In this document: piece by piece, positions 27,254 to 35,427 of the stretch
How the letters are laid out: each line of letters starts with the position of its first letter
How positions within the stretch are numbered: position 1 is the stretch's first letter
Assembly: GCA_024742285.1 (NCBI GenBank)
Contig: JANSYR010000020.1
Span: forward strand, 42,945-106,944
Length of the DNA: 64,000 nucleotides
Direction: 5' to 3'
From: a bacterium
GTDB taxonomy: Bacteria > Myxococcota_A > UBA9160 > UBA4427
Position numbers and translations under genes: made by a program
The notes under the pieces: model-generated
Told to the model about the DNA's origin: nothing
Seen by the model: the letters and a program-made list of their open reading frames with translations, nothing else
Database searches by the model: none

Positions 27254-28128
27254 CGGCCCTCCGTGGACGCGAGGCGCTCGCCCACCCGGACCGCGGCGGC
27301 GGTGATGATGTCGAGGTTGCCCGCGTAGCGAGGAAGGAAGTCACCGGCTCCCTCGACCTCGAGCAGGACTTCGACGCGGTCCTCCGCGAACTGGGGCTCC
27401 GCGACCAGGCGGTAGCCCGGAACGTACGCCTGGACTTCCGCGACCCGCTTCTCGATGGCGGCGGCGACGGTCGGTCGATCCGCCTCGGGCGAGAGGCTGC
27501 AGAAGACGGTGTTGCGCATGATCATCGGCGGGTCCGCGGGATTCAGGACGATGATCGCCTTGCCCCGTTCCGCCCCGCCGAGGACCTCGAGCGCATGGGA
27601 GGTCGTACGCGTGAACTCGTCGATGTTCGCCCGCGTTCCGGGCCCGGCCGATGCAGACGCGATGCTGGCGACGATCTCCGCGTACTCGACCCGCGTCACC
27701 TCGGAGACCGCGTGGACGATCGGCGCGGTCGCCTGACCGCCGCAGGTCACCATGTTCACGTTCGGCTGGTCGCTGAGCGCCTCCAGGTTGACGGGGGGCA
27801 CGACGTAGGGACCGACGGCGGCGGGGGTGAGATCGATCGCCGTGATCCCGAGCGCCCGATAGCGCGGTGCGGCCTTGCGGTGGACCGCCGCAGACGTGGC
27901 TTCGAACACGAGGTCCGGCCGCTCCGCGCGCTCGAGGAAGGCGTCGACGCCGTCGCTCGAGACCTCGAGCCCCGCGCGGCGCGCCTCCTCGAGCCCCGCG
28001 CTCGAAGCGTCGATCCCGACCATCCAGCGCGGCTCGATCCGATCGGATCGCAGGAGCTTCCACATCAGGTCGGTGCCGATGTTGCCGGAGCCGACGATCG
28101 CGGCGGATCTCGGCGCGGCCGTGCTCAA
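27250..28128 (-). CDS. hsaG: Acetaldehyde/propionaldehyde dehydrogenase (acylating)
   Basis: The 292-aa protein starts with the NAD-binding [19 protein letters not shown] and has catalytic Cys129 in [17 protein letters not shown] conserved [20 protein letters not shown] follows. It converts the aldehyde from HsaF to acyl-CoA by direct channelling. The start is TTG 28128, which overlaps the hsaA stop; no ATG or GTG precedes the glycine-rich loop. Propionaldehyde is expected if the substrate is a steroid ring A, acetaldehyde for simple aromatics. Confidence 0.9.
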   Translation of the reverse strand: MSTAAPRSAAIVGSGNIGTDLMWKLLRSDRIEPRWMVGIDASSAGLEEARRAGLEVSSDGVDAFLERAERPDLVFEATSAAVHRKAAPRYRALGITAIDLTPAAVGPYVVPPVNLEALSDQPNVNMVTCGGQATAPIVHAVSEVTRVEYAEIVASIASASAGPGTRANIDEFTRTTSHALEVLGGAERGKAIIVLNPADPPMIMRNTVFCSLSPEADRPTVAAAIEKRVAEVQAYVPGYRLVAEPQFAEDRVEVLLEVEGAGDFLPRYAGNLDIITAAAVRVGERLASTEGR

Positions 28129-29276
28129 AGCATGCTCCCGAGCGGCACCGACCCGCCGAGCGCCGGCGCCCCGTAGATCATCAGCCCTCGCTCGGTGTCG
28201 TTGATCGCGTGGACCCGGGCGGCATGGACATCGCGCCAGGCGCGCTGGATCGGGCTGTTCAGAAAGATCGCCCTGCCCCCCGCGCTCTCGAAGACGCGGT
28301 CCGTCGCCTTCATGGCCGCCCGCGAGCCGAGCACCTGATCGCGGCGAACGCGGCCCCGAAGCTCGTCGGGGATCGCCTCGCCTTCCGTCGCGAGCGAGAG
28401 CATTTCGTCGATGTTGTGGCGCTGCTGGAGGCGAGCGCCGTCGAGCTCGGAGGTGGCCTCCGCGAGACGCACCTGCGCGAAGGGATCGGCCGAGGCCTTC
28501 TCGCCGTACGACGCCCGGATCCGCGTGAGGGTGTAGTCGCGGTAGGCCTCGACCGCTCCGACCGCGATGCCGATCGTGGCGGCCGTGATCGCGTTCGCGA
28601 ACACGGAGGCGAAGGGCAGGCGATAGATCGGATTGTCGTGGACGCCAGCACCCCCGATCTGGCTGGCGGTCGGCTGCGCGCGGTGCTCGGGGACGAAGAC
28701 GTCGTCGACCACGATGTCGTTGCTGCCGGTTCCCGAGAGCCCCGTGACGTGCCAGACGTCGTCGATGGTGTAGTCCGAGGCCGGCAGGAGGAAGGTCACG
28801 TGATCGGGAATCCCGTCCTTGACCACGATCCCGCCGAGGAAGACCCAGTCGCAGTGGCCGCAGCCCGACGAGAAGCTCCAGCGCCCGTTCAGTCGATAGC
28901 CGCCCTCGACGGGCTCGACCGCCCCGGTCGGGGCGTAGCTGGACGAGACCAGCGTCGACGGATCCTCGCCCCAGACCTCCTCCTGCGTCTCCTCGGGGAA
29001 GAGCGCGAGCTGCCAGGGGTGGACGCCGACGACGCCGCAGACCCAACCCGTGGACCCGCACGCCGCGGCGATCTCGGTCGTCGCCTCGTAGAAGGCGCTC
29101 GGAGGGAGCTCGTGTCCGCCGAAGCGCTTCGGCTGGAGGGCGCGGAACAGGCCCGCCTCCTGCAGCGCCTTGACCGAAGCCTCCGGAAGGATCCGATCGA
29201 GCTCGGTCTGGCGGGCGCGCTCGCGTAGCTCGGGCGCGAGCGCCCGAGCGTTTTCGACCAGTGTCGTGGCATCCAT
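28125..29276 (-). CDS. hsaA: 3-HSA 4-hydroxylase, oxygenase component (HsaA, acyl-CoA-dehydrogenase fold)
   Basis: The 383-aa flavin-dependent monooxygenase closely follows mycobacterial Hsa[77 protein letters not shown] and [19 protein letters not shown]. HsaA hydroxylates 3-HSA (the seco-steroid phenol) to a catechol, using reduced flavin from the reductase HsaB. No hsaB-like reductase is in the window, so reduced flavin must come from elsewhere. ATG 29276; it lies 33 bp after hsaC. Confidence 0.9.
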   Translation of the reverse strand: MDATTLVENARALAPELRERARQTELDRILPEASVKALQEAGLFRALQPKRFGGHELPPSAFYEATTEIAAACGSTGWVCGVVGVHPWQLALFPEETQEEVWGEDPSTLVSSSYAPTGAVEPVEGGYRLNGRWSFSSGCGHCDWVFLGGIVVKDGIPDHVTFLLPASDYTIDDVWHVTGLSGTGSNDIVVDDVFVPEHRAQPTASQIGGAGVHDNPIYRLPFASVFANAITAATIGIAVGAVEAYRDYTLTRIRASYGEKASADPFAQVRLAEATSELDGARLQQRHNIDEMLSLATEGEAIPDELRGRVRRDQVLGSRAAMKATDRVFESAGGRAIFLNSPIQRAWRDVHAARVHAINDTERGLMIYGAPALGGSVPLGSML

Positions 29277-29309
29277 GTGGCGATCTCCTGCAGTCCGTGT
29301 GGCGTGGTT

Positions 29310-30212
29310 TCAGTCGCGAAAGCCGACGCTGAAGTCGTGTCCCCAATGGCTCACGGCGGTGATCTCGGAGGTCGAGACGTCATCGGAGTCGAGACGCAGG
29401 CCGCCGAAGCCGTATTCGACGTCGAAGCCGGAGGGCGACTTCAGGTAGAACGAGACCATCTCGTCGTTCGTGTGGCGACCGAGGGTCGCGGAGAGCTTCA
29501 CCCCGGCGCGCTGACAGCGGTCGAGGGCGAAGCCGACCTCGTCGAGGTCGGCCACCTCGAGCATGAGGTGCGAGAGGCCTGCCGGGTGCGGCGCTTCGAT
29601 CAGCGCCAGGGAGTGGTGCCTCGGATTGCAGTGGAAGAAGTCGAGGCGCGTTCCGCCCTCCCCCGATTCGTCGGGCCCGAGTCGCATCCGATCCGTGGGT
29701 CGGAAGCCGAGCAGCTCCGCGTAGAAAGCGGCGGTCTCGTCGTAGGCGGGCGCGGGCAGGACGACGTGACCGAGCCCCTGGTCCCCGGTCACGAACGCCG
29801 AGACACCGACCGGCGAAACGAACCGGCTGTCGGAGAGGATCGGGGAGTGGAAGAGCTCGAGCCGGTTGCCCGAGGGATCCGCGAGGTGGATCAGCTCCCC
29901 GACCCGCCGACGAAACGCCTCGGCGGAGGTCGCGCGCTCGACCGCGACGCCCGCGGACCGCAGCCGCGCTTCCATGTCCGCGAGGGCCTGCGCGTCCCGG
30001 ACCTCCCAGCCGACCGAGTGCAGGCGTTCCTGCTCTCCGGAGGTGACCGCCAGGCGATAGGGACGCTCGTCGAGACGGAGCCAGAGGTCGTCGCCGTCGT
30101 CTACGGCCTGGGCGCCGAGGACGTCCGCGCCGAAGACGCGCCAGTCGTCGAGTCGCGCCGACTCGACGCGGACGTATCCGAGAGCCGTGACGGCAGGAAT
30201 GGGCACTCGCAT
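29310..30212 (-). CDS. hsaC: Seco-steroid extradiol dioxygenase (HsaC/TesB type)
   Basis: This type I extradiol dioxygenase of 300 aa has two vicinal-oxygen-chelate modules. Iron ligands fit His149 (GLGHVVLP), His215 (GLSHLMLE) and Glu266 (DVEYGFGG); second-sphere His200, His247 and Tyr256 match BphC-type positions. It opens the catechol ring of 3,4-DHSA next to the hydroxyls. ATG 30212 was preferred over ATG 30242 because ACGGAG sits 5 nt upstream. It is the first gene of the operon, 19 nt after the predicted -10 region. BphC activity on biphenyl is the alternative. Confidence 0.88.
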   Translation of the reverse strand: MRVPIPAVTALGYVRVESARLDDWRVFGADVLGAQAVDDGDDLWLRLDERPYRLAVTSGEQERLHSVGWEVRDAQALADMEARLRSAGVAVERATSAEAFRRRVGELIHLADPSGNRLELFHSPILSDSRFVSPVGVSAFVTGDQGLGHVVLPAPAYDETAAFYAELLGFRPTDRMRLGPDESGEGGTRLDFFHCNPRHHSLALIEAPHPAGLSHLMLEVADLDEVGFALDRCQRAGVKLSATLGRHTNDEMVSFYLKSPSGFDVEYGFGGLRLDSDDVSTSEITAVSHWGHDFSVGFRD

Positions 30213-30237
30213 GAAGACTCCGTCCTGATTCGCGGCT

Positions 30238-30267
30238 ACCATACTATCGATCTACGAAATTTGTCAA
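30238..30267 (-). promoter_or_regulatory. Predicted sigma-70 promoter of the hsa operon
   Basis: On the minus strand a consensus -35 TTGACA (30262-30267) is followed by an 18-bp spacer and -10 TATGGT (30238-30243), upstream of hsaC. The region is AT-rich, unlike its surroundings. One arm of a perfect inverted repeat (30251-30260) lies inside the spacer, so a bound protein would block RNA polymerase. Confidence 0.6.
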
Positions 30268-30298
30268 TATCATAATCTGTCGGGACATATTTCGTAGA
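30251..30298. promoter_or_regulatory. Inverted repeat TCTACGAAAT-N28-ATTTCGTAGA, probable operator
   Basis: Arms 30251-30260 and 30289-30298 are perfect 10-bp reverse complements; their starts lie 38 bp apart, between the divergent hsa operon and the two Lrp/AsnC genes. A related single site, TCCGAAATTGGT, lies near 30314-30325. Spaced half-sites of this kind suit a multimeric Lrp-family regulator. The left arm overlaps the hsaC promoter. Confidence 0.6.
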
Positions 30299-30367
30299 AC
30301 AAGAACCTTCGGATCCGAAATTGGTACATTCGCGGCCGCTCGACGCCGGCGTCGGTGCGAGGGAGAC

Positions 30368-30811
30368 ATGGACCGAACCGACCAGCGAATCGTCGAGCTC
30401 CTGCGCCGCGACGGGCGGGCCTCGAACCGGGCCCTCGCCGAGGCCCTCGACCTCTCCCCGCGCGCCGTTTCGACCCGGATCGACGGCATGCTGGAACGGC
30501 GCGAGCTGCGGATCAGCGCCGTGGCCGACCTCTTCGAAGCGGGCAACGACCTGGTGTTGGCCGTCGGCATCGCCGTGCGGGGTCGAGCGACCCTCGAAGT
30601 CGCGGAAGAGCTGGCCCGCTTCGACGAGGTCTGCGCCGTCAACGTCGTGAGCGGGGAGTTCGACCTCGAGGTCCTGCTGCTCTCCGCCGATCACGAGACG
30701 CTGCGCGATTTCGTCTCGACCCGCTTGTCGTCGATCGAAGGGATCGAGCGCCTCGCCCCCGCCCTCGGTCTCGAGCTGTTCAAGTTCGAGAGCACCTGGT
30801 CGAGGTTCTGA
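30368..30811 (+). CDS. Lrp/AsnC-family regulator 1, divergent from the hsa operon
   Basis: The 147-aa protein has an N-terminal HTH (DRTDQRIVELLRRDGRASNR, then ALDLSPRAVSTRIDGMLE) and a RAM/ligand-binding domain (VLAVGIAVRGRATLEVAEEL, VCAVNVVSGEFDLEVLLLSA). It is the first of two tandem AsnC-type genes; its TGA overlaps the second ATG by one base (TGATG). By position it is the likely controller of the hsa genes. TetR-type KstR/KstR2 or other regulators are more usual for steroid genes. Confidence 0.85.
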   Translation: MDRTDQRIVELLRRDGRASNRALAEALDLSPRAVSTRIDGMLERRELRISAVADLFEAGNDLVLAVGIAVRGRATLEVAEELARFDEVCAVNVVSGEFDLEVLLLSADHETLRDFVSTRLSSIEGIERLAPALGLELFKFESTWSRF

Positions 30812-31299
30812 TGCCGGCACGAGACCTCGACCCGACCGATCGCGCGCTGGTCGCGGAGCTCCAACGCGACGCGCGCCAGAGCAATCAATCGATCGCGAAC
30901 ACCCTGGGCGTCTCCGAGGGAACCGTCCGGGCCCGCATCAAGCGCCTCGAAGACGAGGGCGTCGTCCGTATCACCACGATCCAGAACATCGAGTCCCTGG
31001 GCGACCAGGCCGCCGCCTACCTCTGGATCACCTGCGATCGGGGCCGGATCGACGTCCTCGGCCGAGCGCTCCGTGCCGAGCCGAGCGTCGGATTCGCGGC
31101 CTCCACCCTCGGACGCGCCGACCTGCTGGCGATCGTGTTCCGGGATTCCCCGGCCGAGCTCGTCCGTTTCGTGGACGACGTGATCAAACGACTGCCCGGC
31201 GTGATCGACGTCCGCACCGAACCGATCCTCGAGTTCGTGAAGAACGACGTCCGATGGGGACTCGTCGCCGACGGACGCATGCCGCCGGCGACCGACTAG
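30811..31299 (+). CDS. Lrp/AsnC-family regulator 2
   Basis: The 162-aa protein has the same architecture as its upstream neighbour: HTH (LDPTDRALVAELQRDARQSN, then LGVSEGTVRARIKRLEDEGV) and a RAM domain (AAAYLWITCDRGRIDVLGRA; VGFAASTLGRADLLAIVF). The two proteins differ clearly in sequence, so they are not a recent duplication. Their 1-nt overlap suggests equal synthesis and perhaps hetero-oligomers. Confidence 0.85.
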   Translation: MPARDLDPTDRALVAELQRDARQSNQSIANTLGVSEGTVRARIKRLEDEGVVRITTIQNIESLGDQAAAYLWITCDRGRIDVLGRALRAEPSVGFAASTLGRADLLAIVFRDSPAELVRFVDDVIKRLPGVIDVRTEPILEFVKNDVRWGLVADGRMPPATD

Positions 31300-31309
31300 C
31301 CGAGCGCGC

Positions 31310-33601
31310 TCAGTCGGGAGCGCCCGCCGGATCGAGGTATCGCAAGCACAGCGCCGGCGTGATCGTCACGTCGACGAGCCAGGCGATCAGGAGCGTCGTG
31401 GCACCGAGCAGGCCGAACTCGGCCTGGTTCTGGAGCGCGCTCGCACCGACGACGAGCAGCCCGACGCAGACGGCCAGGGTCGTGCACGTGATGGCGCGGC
31501 CCACCCGAACGAGGGCTTCGCGGAGCGCCGCTTCCCGGTCGAGGCCGGCTTCGAGGCCGCGCCGGAATTCGACCACGAGATGGAGCGTGTCGTCGACGGC
31601 GATCCCGAGGACGATCGACCCCATGAGGGCCGTCGAGTTGTTGAGCGTAATCCCCGTCGCGCCCAGCAGCCCGAAGTAGAGCCCGACCGGGAGCAGGTTC
31701 GGCAGCAGCGCGAAGAGCCCGAGGCGGAGCGAGCGGAAGTAGAAGATCAGCAGGACCCCGATCATGGCGCCGGCCCACGCCAGGCTCTTCGCCTGACCGA
31801 GGGCGATCCGGTCCGCCGAGCGCGTGAGCAGGATCGCGTTGCCGGTCGTGTGGCTGGTGATCCCGGCCGGAAGCTCGGCGAGGCGCGCGTCGATTCGCGC
31901 GGCCAGCCGATTGAACTCGCTCGTCTCGGTGGCCGTCGAGCGGACCAGGATCGTGATGACCTGGTGCGCGCGATCGAGCAGGACGTCGAGCTCTTCGTTC
32001 GCGCCGAAGAGGAGCAGTTGCGCCACGAGGTTCGCGCTGTCGGGAATCCGGCGGACCGCGCCGGCCTCCGGGCCGAGCCCCGCATTCAGGACCTCGAGGT
32101 ACTGCACGACCGAGGTGGAGCCCCCGATCTCGGGCTGCTCGGCGAGCCACGTCTGGAACGCCGCGACCTCGCGCAGGAGCGCCGGGTCCTCGAAGGCGCG
32201 ACGCTCCTCGGCCCGCAGCATCACGAAGAACTGGTTCGCGCCTCCGAAGAGCTCGTCGACGGTCTCGTAGGCGCGGCGGATCTCCGCGTCTTCGCGGAAG
32301 TTCTCGATCACCGGCAGGTTGACCTCGATGCGTGTCGCGAAGAAGAAGGCGAGGACGACGAGCCCGGCGCCGATCCAGAGGATCGGGGTCGCATGGCGCG
32401 CGTCGAGATCCGCGAGGGCGGCGAAGCGCGCGTCGAGGAAGTCCGTCGTCGGATTCGAGCCGGCGACGGCTTCGCCCCGGGTACGCGAGAGCAGGAGCGG
32501 AACGAGCGTGAGCGCCGCCAGCAGCGTGGCGGCGGTGCTGACCGCGGCGAAGACGCCGAAGCCCCGGATCACGCCGAGCTCGTTGCTTATGAGCGAGAGG
32601 AAGCCGGCGGCGGTCGTGAGCGCGGTGAAGGTCACGGGGAAGGCGACGTGAGCCAACGCGCGACGAGCGCGATCGTCTCTCGATCCCGCCTCGCCGTCGG
32701 CCGCGAAGCCGGCGACGACGTGGGTCGCGTAGGCGAAGCCGAGGGCCAGCACGAGCGGCGGGATCAGCGTCGTCACGATGTTCAGGTCGTGACCGACCCA
32801 GCCCATCACGCCGACGGTCCAGAGCAGACCCGTCGCGACGGCGGCCAGCGGAATCATCCCGAGGCGCAGGCTGCGGAAGAAGACGCAGGAGAGGATGCTC
32901 ATCAGGACGAAGACGATAGGCACCATGACGGCGAGCTCGCCTTCGAGCAGGCGCCCGACCTCGGCCTTCACGTGGGGCGTGCCGGCCATCACGACCTGCA
33001 TTTCCGGCGCCTCGGCGCGCGCGATCTCGAGGACGCCGAGGTCCAGGCCTCGCGCCAGGAACTCGTCCTCGGGCACGCGTTCGAAGGTCACCAGAATCGC
33101 GGTCGCGCGACCATCGATGGAAACGAAGGAGCCGGCCCGGAGCGGGTCGTCGATCAGCTCGTCGCGAAGGACTCGAGCCGCTTCGTCGTCTTCGATCGGG
33201 TCGTCGAAGAAGCCCGCGATCTCGACGTCGTCCTCGATCGGCCGCATCCGCACGGCCGTGGCCAGCGACTCGACGCGTCGAACGCCCGGCGCGAGCGCGA
33301 GCGCCTCGCTCGTCCGCTCGAGGGTCGCGAGGCCGTCGCGGGTGAAGAGCGCGTCCGAGATCAGGGCAACCACGACGACGTCGTCGCTTCCGAAGCGATC
33401 GAGGAGCTCCTCGTAGAAGCGCCGGGCCGGATCGTCCGCGGGCAGCATCTCGTTGAGCGAGGGGTCGATTCGCAGGCGCGGCTGGCCCGTGAGGGGATCC
33501 ACGATCCCCGCGACCGCGAAGAGGGAGAGCGCGACCAGGAACGCGGCGACGGCGGCGGGGCGGGCGAGGACCCGCTCGGCGAATCGCGCGGCGGCGCTCA
33601 G
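31310..33601 (-). CDS. MMPL/RND-superfamily exporter
   Basis: The protein of about 763 aa shows the RND exporter layout twice: one N-terminal membrane helix, a large periplasmic loop, then a helix bundle (MVPIVFVLMSILSCVFF; PLVLALGFAYATHVVAGFA; VTFTALTTAAGFLSLISNEL), and a second half with LLIFYFRSLRLGLFALLPN and ALMGSIVLGIAVDDTLHLV. The conserved Asp pair IAVDDT fits proton relay. Such small MMPL proteins export lipids (for example hopanoids via HpnN). The frame has no ATG/GTG/TTG before the first helix; a CTG at 33601 overlapping the upstream TGA is the probable coupled start. It follows a LolA-fold gene. Confidence 0.8.
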   Translation of the reverse strand: MSAAARFAERVLARPAAVAAFLVALSLFAVAGIVDPLTGQPRLRIDPSLNEMLPADDPARRFYEELLDRFGSDDVVVVALISDALFTRDGLATLERTSEALALAPGVRRVESLATAVRMRPIEDDVEIAGFFDDPIEDDEAARVLRDELIDDPLRAGSFVSIDGRATAILVTFERVPEDEFLARGLDLGVLEIARAEAPEMQVVMAGTPHVKAEVGRLLEGELAVMVPIVFVLMSILSCVFFRSLRLGMIPLAAVATGLLWTVGVMGWVGHDLNIVTTLIPPLVLALGFAYATHVVAGFAADGEAGSRDDRARRALAHVAFPVTFTALTTAAGFLSLISNELGVIRGFGVFAAVSTAATLLAALTLVPLLLSRTRGEAVAGSNPTTDFLDARFAALADLDARHATPILWIGAGLVVLAFFFATRIEVNLPVIENFREDAEIRRAYETVDELFGGANQFFVMLRAEERRAFEDPALLREVAAFQTWLAEQPEIGGSTSVVQYLEVLNAGLGPEAGAVRRIPDSANLVAQLLLFGANEELDVLLDRAHQVITILVRSTATETSEFNRLAARIDARLAELPAGITSHTTGNAILLTRSADRIALGQAKSLAWAGAMIGVLLIFYFRSLRLGLFALLPNLLPVGLYFGLLGATGITLNNSTALMGSIVLGIAVDDTLHLVVEFRRGLEAGLDREAALREALVRVGRAITCTTLAVCVGLLVVGASALQNQAEFGLLGATTLLIAWLVDVTITPALCLRYLDPAGAPD

Positions 33602-34491
33602 CGCGCGGTCGCCGCGGGGTGCGCGTCGGAGAGCGCCCGCTTCGTGAACTGCGCGGCGGGCAGATCCTCCGAACCCGCGTAGTCCTGGATCCGGACGACC
33701 GTGTGGGTCTCGCGCCGATGGTCTTGCATGACGAAGACGTGGGGGAGCTCGGCGCCGTCGACGTCGCGGATCTCGGCGATCGGCGCGTGCAGGCTCTTTC
33801 GAAGCTTCTCGTCGTGTCCGTAGAGGTCGATCCGGAGCGGCATGCAGAGCGCCTGGTCGACGTAGGTGAGCACGCGCCCGTACTCGGAGCGATCCTCCGG
33901 CTTGGGCACGGCCTCGAGCAGCCAGGCGGGTCGGTCTTCGACGGCGGCGAGGCCGACGACCTCGATGTTCGCGCGGTCGAGCGGATCGCGGAGGCGCTTC
34001 AGATCCTCGTAGCTGAAGTCGGTCCCGAGCACCGGACCGCGGAGACGCTTCGAACGCACGCGACGGACCTTCTCGATCTCCGGCAATCGCACGAAGAACT
34101 CCGGCTGGTCCGCTTCCCGGTCGACGATCAGGAGCGCGGTCCCGGCGGTCTCCGCCGGCTCGGAAACGCGGAGCACCAGCTGCATGAGCGCCGAAGCATC
34201 CTGTCGCCAGCGCATCTCCGCGCGGGAGGCGGTCGCGACGCCCGTCCGGTCCACGGCCTCGACCCGGAAGTCGAGGACGCCGGCGCTGCTCGGCAGGCTG
34301 TCGGTCACGCACCGCTCGATCTCGGCCAGACTCGCGTCGGCGCCCGGCCGGGACGACTCGGCGCCGACCGGCATCGCGAGGAGCAGGAGCAGCCCGAGTC
34401 CGAACCCGACGTCCGCGCGCACGCGTCCCTTCGCGCACCGGGGTTCCGGTCCACGTCGCGATCGGATCGCGCGCGCGAGCGTGTTCGTCAT
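33598..34491 (-). CDS. Outer-membrane lipoprotein-sorting-like protein (LolA fold), secreted
   Basis: The 297-aa protein has an N-terminal signal (DVGFGLGLLLLLAMPVGAES) and a body typical of the outer-membrane lipoprotein-sorting/LolA-like family: VLRVSEPAETAGTALLIVD, FFVRLPEIEKVRRVRSKRL, VLGTDFSYEDLKRL, YGRVLTYVDQALCMPLRIDL. These periplasmic carriers hold hydrophobic ligands and often sit next to MMPL exporters, as here with a 4-nt overlap. ATG 34491 gives a long basic leader; a GTG near 34416 would give a more usual signal length. Confidence 0.75.
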   Translation of the reverse strand: MTNTLARAIRSRRGPEPRCAKGRVRADVGFGLGLLLLLAMPVGAESSRPGADASLAEIERCVTDSLPSSAGVLDFRVEAVDRTGVATASRAEMRWRQDASALMQLVLRVSEPAETAGTALLIVDREADQPEFFVRLPEIEKVRRVRSKRLRGPVLGTDFSYEDLKRLRDPLDRANIEVVGLAAVEDRPAWLLEAVPKPEDRSEYGRVLTYVDQALCMPLRIDLYGHDEKLRKSLHAPIAEIRDVDGAELPHVFVMQDHRRETHTVVRIQDYAGSEDLPAAQFTKRALSDAHPAATAR

Positions 34492-34713
34492 GTTCCTGGG
34501 TCGACCCTTCGAGGAGTCGGTGTCACCGCCCCGCCGGGAAGTTCCGATAGCTGCACACCTGCGTCGACCTTCCGTGCCGGAAAGGACCCGACTCGGTCGA
34601 TCTCGGAGTCGGATCGAACGCCGGGCCGCAAAAGTTGACGCCGATCTGGGGTGCGCGGCGCCAAATCGCCCTGCGCGGCGCCTCGCGGCCGGTTCCCGGG
34701 GGCGTGCCGGGGC

Positions 34714-35427
34714 TCAGATCGGGGGCTTGCCGTGGAGCAGGTCCGGGTAGAGGACCGGCACGCCCCCGACCGGCGCTTCGAGGGATTTCTTCATGTAGGT
34801 CTCGTAGTCGTATCGCTCGAACTCGATGTTCGCGGGTGGCGCGAAGAAGCGGTCCGGCAGATCGAGGTCGAAGACCCAGTTCTGATAGTCGATGTCGACC
34901 CTGGCGCCGGCCGCCCGTTCGAAAGCTTCGGCCCGGAGCGGGACCTGCGGTGTGCCGACCGTCACCCACACCTTCCGCTTGCCGCGCGCGTCGGTGACCT
35001 GCCAGATCTCGCCCTTGCGACTCCCGAAGACGAGCTCCTCGATCCGCTCCCCGCCGGCGGCCTGGATCTCTTCGAGCTCGAAGGCGAAGGGGCGGACACG
35101 GCCGGCGTCGTCGGCGAGCGCCCGGGGCGAGCGGCCGATGTCGATGCCCTTCCCGGTCAGCTCGTCGTAGACGACGTAGCGATCGTCGAAGACGATCGTC
35201 GTGACGGCGTGGCCGCTCATCATCGTCCGCGCGCGCATGTGGGGGCCGCGCGACCAGTAGTCGATCACGCGCATCCCGACGTCGCCCCGGACGATCGCCG
35301 TCGTGAAGTAGGTCTTCGGCGGCGGGCGCTGGGCGTCTTCCGCCCCCTGCGCGAAGGCGGACCCCACCCCCAGACACAGCGCGATCACGACGCCCGGGAG
35401 CGCGCGTCTCGTTTCCCTACGGCGCAT
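34714..35427 (-). CDS. Secreted hypothetical protein, possible second LolA-fold carrier
   Basis: The 237-aa protein has a clear signal peptide (MRRRETRRALPGVVIALCLG, then GSAFAQGAED). The body resembles LolA/LprG-like beta-mantle proteins: MMSGHAVTTIVFDDRYVVYD, KVWVTVGTPQVPLRAEAFER, then WVFDLDLPDRFFAPP, the usual closing pattern. I do not recognise the exact family. The start overlaps the phosphodiesterase stop by 11 nt; a GTG at 35439 is possible. A 222-bp gap separates it from the LolA-like gene downstream. Confidence 0.6.
   Translation of the reverse strand: MRRRETRRALPGVVIALCLGVGSAFAQGAEDAQRPPPKTYFTTAIVRGDVGMRVIDYWSRGPHMRARTMMSGHAVTTIVFDDRYVVYDELTGKGIDIGRSPRALADDAGRVRPFAFELEEIQAAGGERIEELVFGSRKGEIWQVTDARGKRKVWVTVGTPQVPLRAEAFERAAGARVDIDYQNWVFDLDLPDRFFAPPANIEFERYDYETYMKKSLEAPVGGVPVLYPDLLHGKPPI

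Noticed and set aside
31580..33682. 700-codon plus-strand frame opposite the MMPL exporter
   Set aside because: Antisense shadow; no signal, domain or Shine-Dalgarno.
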